Program-made: the position numbers and the translations under genes
Shown: positions 1 to 10,300 of the stretch, one piece after another
Layout: each line of letters starts with the position of its first letter
How positions within the stretch are numbered: position 1 is the first letter of the stretch
The notes under the pieces: model-generated
Databases searched by the model: none
What the model saw: the letters and a program-made list of their open reading frames with translations, nothing else
What the model was told of the DNA's origin: nothing
NCBI GenBank assembly: GCA_029204225.1
Contig: CM055097.1
Coordinates: 3,256,620-3,320,619, forward strand
Source of the DNA: Diphasiastrum complanatum
Lineage: Eukaryota; Streptophyta; Lycopodiopsida; Lycopodiales; Lycopodiaceae
DNA length: 64,000 bases
Direction: 5' to 3'

Positions 1-973
1 GGGAGGCTTGTAACACAATCTAAGCTCAATTTCTTGGGGTTGATGAGGCTTGAAGAAGTAGTCTTTATAAAGAGTTTTTGAAAAGTCTAAACTCCTCAAC
101 TATGATAAATAGTATTAGTTGATTTAAATTTGTTGCATCAATTTATTGATTTTGCTAGTATATTAGTTATCTAAACATTGCAACCAAAAATCATAGTTGG
201 CAGATAATACCCAACTTTATCAATTTATAAGAAAAGATTTTTGAAAAATGACGTGCCATTTAAAAATATGTGATATTGGAGGAAACTTCCAAGGAGTTTT
301 TATGCACCCAAATGCAACTCAAAGACAAATAATAGTCATTGTTTATAATAATATTCTTATACCAACATACAGTCGTGTAGAGATCCACAACAAAAATAAA
401 GTCGTGGACAGTCATCTCTTACAACTTGAGTATATTTCACATTAATTTCCCTCCAGTAGCCAGCCACAAGTTGCCACTACCACCAAATCTTAGGTGTCCC
501 CACCAATTGAGGCCATCTCAAACGTGCCCACATCACACAACATGTTTAATGGTGGTGCTGGTAATGTATTACACAATCTTGGACATGATCGATGAATTTC
601 AAACACTGACCGCCACTATGGTATGGGAAAGCTATCGAGAGGGTACATGTACTTTTTTCACTACATCCTCGTCAACGGTAGTCGCCTATGCCCCTCATTC
701 GCCTCACTTGGAACACACATTGGCGCATTTAACTTCCCTGTCTCACCCATGAGATGGAGAGCTCAGAGCCCGATGCATGGGTTTCTTACCTTTGTGGCAA
801 AAACAAAATCAGCATGGCTGTTGATTGTGATCCTTTTCCACCTCAACACCTAGTTTAAGGGGTCATTGCTAAAGAAATGTAAAGAGAACAAAAGATAGCA
901 AAAATTTCTTTTGCATGATGATTTCATAGCTTCAGAAAGGGAATTCCAGATCAAAGTTTTTCAGGATCCACAT
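1..973. other. Non-coding sequence upstream of a polypurine tract
   Basis: AT-rich DNA with no reading frame that resembles a known protein; short frames at 248-445 and 426-853 have no recognisable motif. Because it leads directly into a polypurine tract and an LTR, it is best read as the degenerate 3' internal part of an LTR retrotransposon whose 5' part lies outside the window. Confidence 0.4.
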
Positions 974-983
974 CAAGGGGGAG
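974..983 (+). other. Polypurine tract of an LTR retrotransposon
   Basis: The tract AAGGGGGAG lies immediately before an LTR that starts TGTTAGA. In LTR retrotransposons this tract primes plus-strand DNA synthesis, so it fixes the orientation (+) and identifies the following LTR as a 3' LTR. The form AAGGGGGAG followed by TGTTAGA is common in plant copia elements. Confidence 0.7.
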
Positions 984-2029
984 TGTTAGATTTCTTATGC
1001 TCAGTCTTAACAAAATCGTTCAAGTACTGAGCATCCTGAAAACCAAAGGCCGACTACATGTTTTCGGACCTTCACATTTTTCCTTTTTTACCTTTTTTTG
1101 CCTTAACCAATTTTTGGGCACCTTCGCCTTTTCCGTGCCTTCACGAAAAATGCGACACACTGGCCAGAATGACTTAGAAACCATTTCTGAACCACCTTCA
1201 CCTTCTTCATATTTTTTTGCCCCTTCGCAAAAAATGCAACAGAGTGGCCAGAAATGACTTAGAAACCATTTCTGGACCACCTTTGCCTTTTTCGCCTCTT
1301 CGCGAAAAATGCGACAAAGTGGCCAGAACGCCTTAGAAACCATTTTAAGGCACCTTTGACTTTTTCGTTGCCTTTAGTCTAAGGCACCTTCACCTTCTTT
1401 GTTGCCTTCAATCTAAGGCACCTTTGGCTTTTTCGCCTTTTTCGCCTTCTTCGCTGCCTTCAGTCTAAGGGCGCCTTCGGGATTTACATACCTTCAGTCT
1501 AAGGGCACCTTTAGGATTTGCATACCTTCAATCTAAAGGGCACCTTCGGGTTTTTTTGGGTTTTTCGCGTTTTTGCTACATTGGTAGACCGATGTCGCCA
1601 ACTTATCATTGACCCTAAAACAACTGAAGAAACAAATTCCTAAGGGCGGTTACCCACTTTGTACATATGGAAAAACTGGAGTAAATGACAGTTAAGGCAT
1701 TAGATATTTTTCTCTCGCACACTTGTAAATATATATACTAGCTAAATCAAGCTATGTAAGTGTTAATTGAATTTCTCTTTCAATCGTGCAGCATCGTTAT
1801 CACGCTCAGCAAGCTGAAATTATTACTTCAAGCCATTGTACTCACTGTTGATATTAATTAGAGTGCAATTTTTGTCTCACTACTGCAGTTGTTTCATTTG
1901 CGCAATCTGTATGAATCATCTACTTTGAATATTTTTGTTGCTAACTGTTGTGTTTACGCTCACAGCCTCGAGCTTCCGCTGCCGCTCACACCCACGGTTT
2001 TACGAGAGTTATGTCATTCTGATATAACA
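984..2029 (+). mobile_element. 3' LTR of a probable copia element (about 1,046 bp)
   Basis: The element begins TGTTAGATTT just after a polypurine tract and ends GATATAACA, so its ends are the inverted pair TGTTA/TAACA. No methionine-tRNA primer site follows position 2029, which fits a 3' LTR rather than a 5' LTR. A TATA-like stretch (AATATATATA, near 1,727) could be the LTR promoter. The U3 part is expanded by tandem repeats (1138-1556). The 5' partner is outside the window, so neither target duplication nor family can be confirmed. It ends about 1.1 kb upstream of the glycosylase gene in the same orientation and could influence that gene's transcription; this is inference. Confidence 0.7.
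1138..1556 (+). repeat. Two kinds of tandem repeat inside the LTR
   Basis: Three units of about 72-82 bp (starting near 1138, 1220 and 1292) share the core AAAATGCGACA..GTGGCCAGAA followed by CTTAGAAACCATTT. They pass into about five shorter units of 34-52 bp (near 1366, 1400, 1452, 1488 and 1522) built on GCCTTCAGTCTAAGGGCACC. The shorter unit appears to derive from the end of the longer one. Repeats of this kind commonly sit in the U3 region of plant LTRs. Confidence 0.7.
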
Positions 2030-2334
2030 TTCATGGCAACACTTCACCTACCTCTATAAGTGTTACTTTAAACTCTTGGTGAGATACAACTAAGCATAAA
2101 TATGCTCAAGAGTATGAACAACAGTGCGTGACATACCTTACGCTATAAGGGTCACTTGGGTCGGTACCCTATATTAAACTTTTCCATAGCTTCTAAAAGT
2201 ATCATACTTTACTTATGTTTTAGAGAATAGCATAAGAATTTCAAAATATTTAAATTTCCATATGGTTTTAAAATAATCATAATTAGCTTATTGGCATGTT
2301 TGAGAATGAAATCTCCATATTTCAAGGCAATCAG

Positions 2335-2600
2335 TTGAATTCATCTGGACTAAGAATAATCTGCATTTTGAAGAAGTTTCGTTTCAGATTGAGAATAGTT
2401 GAATTCATCTGGATTCTGCATTCAGACAAAGGTTTTGTTTTAGATTGAGAATCAGCTGAATTCATCTGCATTCGGAAAAAAGTTTTGTTTTAGATTGAGA
2501 ATCAGCTGAAACCTTCTGCATTCAGAAATGGTTTCGTTTTAGATTGAAAATCAGCTGAATTTATCTACATTCTGGGATTTTTTGGTTTTAGATTGAGAAT
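2335..2600 (+). repeat. Tandem repeat, about five units of roughly 58 bp
   Basis: Successive units share GATTGAGAATCAGCTGAA, then TTCATCTGCATTC, then a variable GTTTTGTTTTA. The units are imperfect and no protein can be read through them. The array lies between the upstream LTR and the glycosylase gene. Confidence 0.7.
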
Positions 2601-3134
2601 CTGTGAGCTGCACTGAAAGTTGCTTTGAGGTAGTTGTAATGCTGTTATGTCAAGGCAGCCATTCTTTGCAAAATCAGATAATTGAATAACACCCAATAGT
2701 CATCGCTATTTGCATCATTGTTCTGTGGAAGAAGGAAATGGCGGTCAGAGCGCTCTCTGAAAGTTATAGTAAATTGAAGGCAATCGACTGGGAAGAAGCT
2801 TTCGCATTGCCAATTCCTCAAGACAAAAGGCATTCCAAACAAATACAGCGCTGTCATCCCTCCGCAGAAGTACTGTTCCAATTGAATAGGCAGCATAACG
2901 TATCTGGACATGAAACAAGCTCAGATACAGATTTTCCGAAACAAGTTGAAAACTTACAAAGTGATGGCATGGTGGAATGAGGAAGTAGATCAACATGGGG
3001 TGGTATGATCAAGTTTCTGTGCTTCCTCGCTACCCTAAGTCTCGAAATCGTCGTAGTGCTAGTACAGAAAGGACTTCAATCAGGAACATTGAAGCAAGAA
3101 ACGATGGAAACTACAAAGGAGGCTACGAACACTG
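2601..3134 (+). other. Region upstream of the glycosylase start; possible 5' leader
   Basis: A frame from 2738 to 2980 (80 residues) and another from 2996 to 3133 are open but match nothing I recognise. Given the single-base indels in the exons downstream, the true N-terminus could lie further upstream than the ATG at 3135. No promoter element was identified with confidence. Confidence 0.3.
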
Positions 3135-3416
3135 ATGCGGAGGCCAATTGCAGCTCTCACAAGTAAGAGGCGAAAAGTGACGGTGCGTAAAAAGGTTGAT
3201 GAATTTTTCCGATGCAGCTGGTCGTGGAGCATCTATTTTGCAAGCTTCTGTTTTACAAGAGACAAGTAACTCGAATCTTATTTCGAAGGCGCCAAGAGTG
3301 GAAGAATACAGAAGATTGGATCCGAGCTTTTTCCCTATGCGATGCCCTAGATCTGGCACCACGTCCTTTTGGGCAAGTTCTTCCGGCGAGATGATGTCCT
3401 TTTGCAGATCACAGAG
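3135..3416 (+). CDS. MAG: Glycosylase exon 1
   Basis: Encodes a basic, probably disordered N-terminus and the start of the catalytic domain (DALDLAPR, then [13 protein letters not shown]). Three apparent 1-bp insertions sit in base runs: T5 at 3204-3208, the T5C3 run at 3328-3335, and T4 at 3367-3370. Donor site is GAG|gtgccc. The start choice is the least certain part. Confidence 0.75.
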
Positions 3417-6400
3417 GTGCCCTCTTCCTGCCTTGGATTGTTCAGCTTGCAAATTGACGATGTGTTCGGGGCCTATTATGTGCCGCTTATTTTGCTGAGT
3501 TTTTGTAATCACTTTGTACAGCGCTGCCTGCTATAAGCGTTATCTTTGTTTCAACTCACGTATAGGCACATAGTGAAGATTCATGCACCCATTTTTGTCA
3601 TTCCAACAGTGCTATTTGTGCAGGTGGAAGCTTACAGGCAAAATGATACTGCCTGTCATGCTCGAGTTGGAAGTAACACCTCGCACTGCTGCCATGGTAT
3701 GTAAATTCCACAGAGCTCTAGTTTCTCGAAAAGCATTACGATTCTAATCTATCTAAAGAAAATTTTGAAGGATTCATTGGATGAAGATTTGAATTGAACA
3801 AAGTAGCAGTTTGAAGGAAAGATCATGGTTAGGGTTTTTTGGAACAAGCAACACAATTTATGTTTGATTCATAAGAATTATTGCTAATTAGAATTTTAGA
3901 CAATAATTTGACTAATATGTGTACGATGATACCACATACTGCAATGTCCATTGTCATTGATATGAAATCTGGATTTCCAATACTTTGATTACGATGACCA
4001 AGGATTGACTTTAGTGCCAAGGAAAATCAGGATTTGGCAGTTATTGTTACCCGTATTATGTATAAAGTGTATACTATGAGCTAGAGGCGGCTACTTGATT
4101 GCTAAAATTCTAAGACGTCCTATCAATCCATGAGGGAGGATGGAGGTAGAACACAATGCTTGTATAAAGAAAACACAACGTTCAATCAATCCATGAGCTG
4201 AGGATGGAGAGACAACACAATGCTTGTCTAGAGAATTGCACAATACACTAGAATTAGAAGGATGAGATAGATATTAACCATTTATGTCTTTGGGTTAGTG
4301 GTACCAAATCCTTTTACATGCAAACGGATCAGACTATCAAGTTCTCCAGTGGGGAAGCAGGCTTCCCAAAACTATCTTGAAGCACTTTTTTGCACAGGGA
4401 AACAAGCTTCCTAGTGGAGATCATGAGTATTCCTACTTAAGAAATGTGAGTTAACATATGATTCACAAGGAATTTTGGCAATTATATGGATGGAAATCAT
4501 TACAATTGTAATATTTCAATCAAATGTTCCAAATTTGCAATTTACATATGGCATTTCTTGTTTATCATATCCTGTTTCTCATTTCTCATTTCCCTTTTTC
4601 CCTAGGGGGTCCACATTTCATGAGTGGGAAATGTTGCTCAAGAGTCAAAACTATGCTAGGTGCACACTACTCTGTTCTCACAGCGTTCGTGAACTAAACG
4701 GATGGCCTTGGTATTCCTTGTGGACAATATTCCCCTTTGTTGCTGCTGCGACGATTTTGTTCCACTTACATTTCTTAATCCATCAACATCTATGGTTCAT
4801 AAGTATGTATTTGCAATCTCTTCTCTCTACTATACTAGCATGATTGTCTTTCGATAGCTGCCATAGGGTCATTTTTTATTTTGTTACGGTCCATATGCAT
4901 ACAACTCAACAGTTTTACTCTCACAACTACTTTGGGGGAAATTGCGGTCATTGTCCTTCGTGATCAATCATGCTTTGTAGTTTTCCACATTAACCAAGCA
5001 TAAGCTACTATCTATATTTTGAGAACATCCTTATTGTCTTACATACGCTCATTGCTAATCAAAGATAGTAACCTGCAACCAACAAGAAATGATTCAGAAC
5101 AAAATGATCTAAAAGAAACAAGGAAACTAAACGAAACACCATGGACCTTTGTTCATTGACAAGATCACTTCACAAGAAATAAAATATACAAAAGACTACA
5201 ACAACTAGGCGTGCATAGCACATACAAGCTTGTTGGGTTCACCATTATTTGAACGTTAGTAGACTCTTGTTGTATGCATGTCATAATATTGTTATTATCT
5301 TTTTTCGGTGAACCAGCTATTGGTTGTTGATAAAGCATCGATCTGAAATTATAGATTCTCCTTCAGCCATAGTTCCATCTTTGGCCGGGGAAAACTTCTT
5401 GAAAAAGAGCCTAGTGAATTTGCCATAGCCAAACCTTGATGATGCTATCTCATTGGTCTTGTATTCTATTCTTTCCATGTTGCGGCATCTTTCCATATTT
5501 CCTTGGTGATTTTGTAGTTCCTTGGTAGTTATGGAGCCTTGTGCCCACAAGCTTTGCTTGTATTTTTGTTTGGTATTGATAAGCTTTACATCTATTTTAC
5601 AATGCATAGCATTTGGTTTGAACCACCTATGTTCTCCTCAAAGTATAATGACAATGGTTTATGAGGATAGGGTCATTTTTGTTCTCAGCCCCCACTTTGT
5701 TTGTCCAAACATATTGTTTGATAGACTCAAAATATCATCATTCACTAGTTTCCATATATAGCGGAGTTACTGTTTTTGCTTTGCCTCTTCAATATCTACC
5801 TTCAATGTGACATATTGCTATAAAGTAAGGGTTCCGAAGTATCTTTTCTCATGTTGTTAGGATCGGTTATAACCTCCTGTTAAGAACAGTTCGTTAAAAT
5901 CATTAACGATCTCATGAAAGAAGGATTCGATGGCACAAAGGTAATGCTTGACACCTTTTGTGAACTTGGTAGACTTCAGAACCCTCAGGAAGTTTTTGTT
6001 GAAATGATGGCCTCTTTTTCACACAACTCTTACTATATACTTCTGCTAGAGATCTTGAAAGGATATCACTCATCTCGTTGTTCACTCAGTGGACTTATCT
6101 TATGAAAGATATGTTCTGATCGGAGAAGTGCGTTTCATAAAATTGTTTGAGTTTTCTTCTTATTGAGCTCATGATATTATGTATGCTTTTTGAGGTTATG
6201 TATCTTGCTTTTAATACCTGATTAATTACCAGTTTGGGCCAGGAGGACATGCGTACGTTTATTTGTGCTATGGTATGCACGTTATGCTGAATGTTGTTGC
6301 CGACCAGGTTGGTGTTGGTGCGGGTGTTCTTATTCGGGCCTGTGCACCTGTGGCAGGTTTATTTCTTTGATGAAATACTTTTCTTTCTTTTCATATTTCT

Positions 6401-7331
6401 TTTCATAGTTTTTACTCAGACATTCATGTATTCAATATATTGCAGTTGCTGGAAAATATGTAATCTGACGTCTTGATTCGGATTGATCTGGAAAACTCAG
6501 ACATTCTATTGAAGTTACACAACCCTAACTAGGAATTTTCTGTAGAACATCCTGTTTCTGGGCTTTTTTGAAGAGTCATGTTTTAAGCTTTTTTAAAGAG
6601 TCATGATTGTTTATCTTTTTGCCTGCAATTTACTAAGATTCAGGGACGTCATGGGCTTTGACGATGCTCTTAGTACTCAGCGGTTAAGCTTCAGGCCCTC
6701 CCATTTCTTTTTGAAGAAGTGAAAGAAGTTTATCACACCTGTTTGTACATTTGTGAGCAAAACTCTAGAAGAAATACACCCATGTGTGCCACCCACACAA
6801 ACAGAAAGTTTCCAATTGCACCCACACCCATGAGTACACCTGCACACAGACGGAAAGTTGTGAATTGTAGATTTAAATGAGAATTTAGAAATTGTTTGAG
6901 ACTATCGTGCGCAAGGACCCTTGTTGCAGTTCTACCTTTGCTTAAGAAAATCATTCAACTCAGTGCAGCCAGTCAAAAACTGTATCATGAAAGAATTTTC
7001 CACATGTCCAAAGGTAGCCGTTGGAAAGTACTATTCATCTAGGGATGAACTCAGCTATTAATTGGCAAAAAGTTTGTCTTGAGTCATTATAAACTTACAC
7101 ATGTTCTGCACTGAAAATTTTTGTGACTCCCACTACAATCCACAAGCATTCATTAATGTGCTCTGGTATTCATCTTTCACAGGCATTCATCACATTCATG
7201 AGAGAGAGAGAGAGAGAGAGGAGAGAAGATGATGAGAGAGAGAGAGAGCCGCTGGTTACCTGGGAGAGAGCCGATGCCAGAGAGAGGCACCCAGTCCGCG
7301 ATCCTGAGAGAGTTGTCTGCTGTACAGTCGC

Positions 7332-7371
<40 letters not shown>

Positions 7372-10300
7372 GCCAGCTTCAAGCGTTTGTTTCCTGGAAG
7401 CCGAAGCAATATGTTGTGAATGAGATAGCTCACTGAGAATTTAGCATTGCATCAAATGGCATTTCCAAACCAACAAACATGGGCAAGAATTTGGCACGGT
7501 AAGCATCTGAGAATGCAGTCTTTATGATATACATGCTGAAAAGACATCAGAATAAAGTTTTTGATTTGTATGTAGCTGAGAGGTTATTGAATCATGAAAC
7601 ATCATTAGGGGATGGCATGTTTCAAATCAGTTATTGAGAGAGAGTGTGTGTGTGTGTGAGCATAATATCAGCCTACTATCCCTTCTGCAAGACCACGTTG
7701 CAAGAGCCCCCTTCCCTTTCTCCATGTTTAACAATCTTTTAAAGCAAGGAGGGACAAATGAATTAATGTGTGCCAGAGGCTACTGATTGAAGAGTATCAA
7801 TCTTAGTTACCAAAATGTTCATTTATTATGCATTCAAATGTGCGACTGCCAGAATGAGTTGTCATTATTCCAACAATGTAGTGAACGGGAAATAGGCTTA
7901 TGCGAGTATGAACATCAAGAAAAAAAGGCTGGGAAGCGTGCACCTTTTGAGAAGAGAACGAATGAAAAAGAAAAGCCGCCTTTTTCACGTCTGTTCTGTT
8001 GTGTAAGGTGTCTGCAAGTCCAAAGCCTCCAGCTGAAAGCATTTCCAAGTTGTTAAGTTAAGCGTATCAACGGTAAGAAGGCTAATGAGGGCAAGAAGGA
8101 GACACAGAGAGATGAATGTTCAATGCTCGAAACTTCGGTAGACCAAAAGCACATCCTTAAAAATTTATTAGCTTGGCTTCATACACTCATACCTGGAAGG
8201 AACACAATTAAACACCACCTTTTGTGAAGTAGTCGTGTGAAATAGTTGTAGCAACGCTGCCTGATTGTGAATAATTAAACTATTGTGAAGCTCAAGGACC
8301 GCTATATTAGTCACTATTACTACAATTTCATTTTGACTGGCTAAATTTTGTAATGGGCTTTACTGATTATATAGGAGATAATAGTATAAATGATAGATCC
8401 ACAAAGGTTTACAACTTTTTGAATATTGATTTATTGCAAGATATTTCATGATATTTCCAAGGAACTAAACCATGAGTATGTAGCCTTTGCTATCGTTTCC
8501 TGAATTTTGTGTCTATCTTTCTGCTGATTTATGCAGGTATGAAGACTATACAACAAAGAAGAAAACAAAATACTGACAAACCAGTACTACTTACAGGTCC
8601 GGGGAAGGTGCGTCTCTATAGTAAAGCAAGTTTATCGGTTCTGCAAAATCACAGACACATGTGGTTGCTACCAACCATTCCTGCCTTCAAAGATAATATG
8701 CACATTGCACAACGTTGTGAACACTTATTGCAGATACACGTGTACAAACCATTTCAGTGTTCTATTAGATAACGTTGCACCTTTTATCAATTAGCAAACC
8801 TTATCATTGACCTGGTTTCAAATTACGACTACACAATAGCCACAACCACATAGAGCTCTTTTATGAATTTTTTCTTCCAGAACAGATGAGTGCCTACTTT
8901 CACCCTTTTGCTGATGCTATGCCTAGTGTGCCACCTCTGAGCATGTCATCGTTTGAATTTGCATTACTCACTCTATTTAGGAATCCTTTACTGCACCGGA
9001 ACGCATTTCGGGGGGGGGGTGGCTTTCCGGAACGCTATAATTATTGTTTTATTTTATTTTTACACATTGAAATCATGTTCTAATACTTGTGGAAGATATG
9101 GTATCAGAAGTAATCAGATGTAATGATCTCAAAATTGTCAAAAGTTGGAGGAACTCAATTACTCAACCTAGAGCTGGACGATGAAGAGGAAGTGGCCGTT
9201 CAGGGATCATGAGTGGATCTAAGATCAATAAAGTGGATGAGGAAGGATATGCCCAACGTTTGCATGTTGGCAGAAGCGATGAAAGATAACAAAGAGAGGG
9301 CTTACATAGCCATGTGTCTCTCATTAGGGGGATCTTGCTATCTTGTAGGTTCAAGGAGGCACGTGTATCAATCTTTTTGGTGTTCCACTTCCACATTTTG
9401 AGCCATTCTGTGATGGTTCATGAGGCACTATCATATATTCTTCATGCAAAGTCATTAGGTCCTTTACATGATTTCATGGTTTTTACAACTCAGGGCATAA
9501 TGCCCATGTTTCTCTATTTGTAAGAGGTTGGTTGTTTGAATGTTTAAGGGTTTGATGACCCCAAGGATTGTGGTAGATACTTCGACAATTGGTTTGAGTA
9601 AAAAAATTGTTGAGAATTAATGCCTTGCAAGACAAGAAGTAGCCATAAGTATTGATCAGACAGAGTGTGCAAGGCTCGTTAGAAAGAAAACATTGAGAGC
9701 TTTACTTATGGTATCTTTGCAAGTTGGAAAGAGTGCCCACATGAGGAGTCAGGACAAAAAGAGCTAATATTAGGCAATTTGGGCACAAGTGACTAGTTTT
9801 AACATTCCTTTGCAACTAGGAAAATAGAGCCCATGACTTTTCATAATGATTTTGTAGCCTTAATATGATAATCAACTCTTCTAGCTCATCATCCCTCCTC
9901 TCCACCTGTATGTGGGTCATGGAGAAGGGAGACATACTTTTTCAGGGTTAGAAATGAGGAAAGGGTACACTGGAGGAGAGGAGAAGACTCTACTTTCATT
10001 GTCATACGATCGTGTGATGAGAATGTCGTATCTGCAAGTGCGGACTAGTAAACAACAACCACACATTCTGTGCTCGCATGGTTGGTAAGCATGTGTTGTT
10101 TTTCTTCTAATATTTCCTTTCAATTTTCATTGAGGGCCATGTCTTCTGTTTGTAGTGTTGTTAGAAAGGTAAAGCAAGAGGATTTTCTTCCTCTCAATTA
10201 GGCAAAGGGCATATCAAGCATATTGCTACTTATAAAACAATTGAGTGACCTCAAGATGATGAAAGATGAAAGCAATGGCTCCACATATTGAGAAGCTCAA

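Larger units (their letters stand above)
6357..8536 (+). other. MAG: Glycosylase intron 3 (2,180 bp)
   Basis: Holds the GA and GT microsatellites at 7199-7372 and 7644-7658 and otherwise nothing recognisable. The Arg/Glu-rich frame across the GA tract is a product of the repeat. Confidence 0.65.

Noticed and set aside
1020-1343. 107-residue minus-strand frame with repeated FWPLCRIF-like segments
   Set aside because: It is the translation of LTR tandem repeats; the repetition comes from the DNA units and no family is matched.
5914-6105. Frame resembling part of a PPR-type protein ([20 protein letters not shown])
   Set aside because: Only one possible motif, no tandem repeats, and it lies in intron 2 of the glycosylase gene.
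7123-7433. Arg/Glu-rich and Leu/Ser-rich frames across the GA repeat
   Set aside because: Low-complexity translation of a microsatellite in an intron; both strands are open for the same reason.
9085-9115. GATATGGTATCAGAAG, similar to a Met-tRNA primer-binding site
   Set aside because: No LTR end precedes it and the match is shorter than the true site at 21697.
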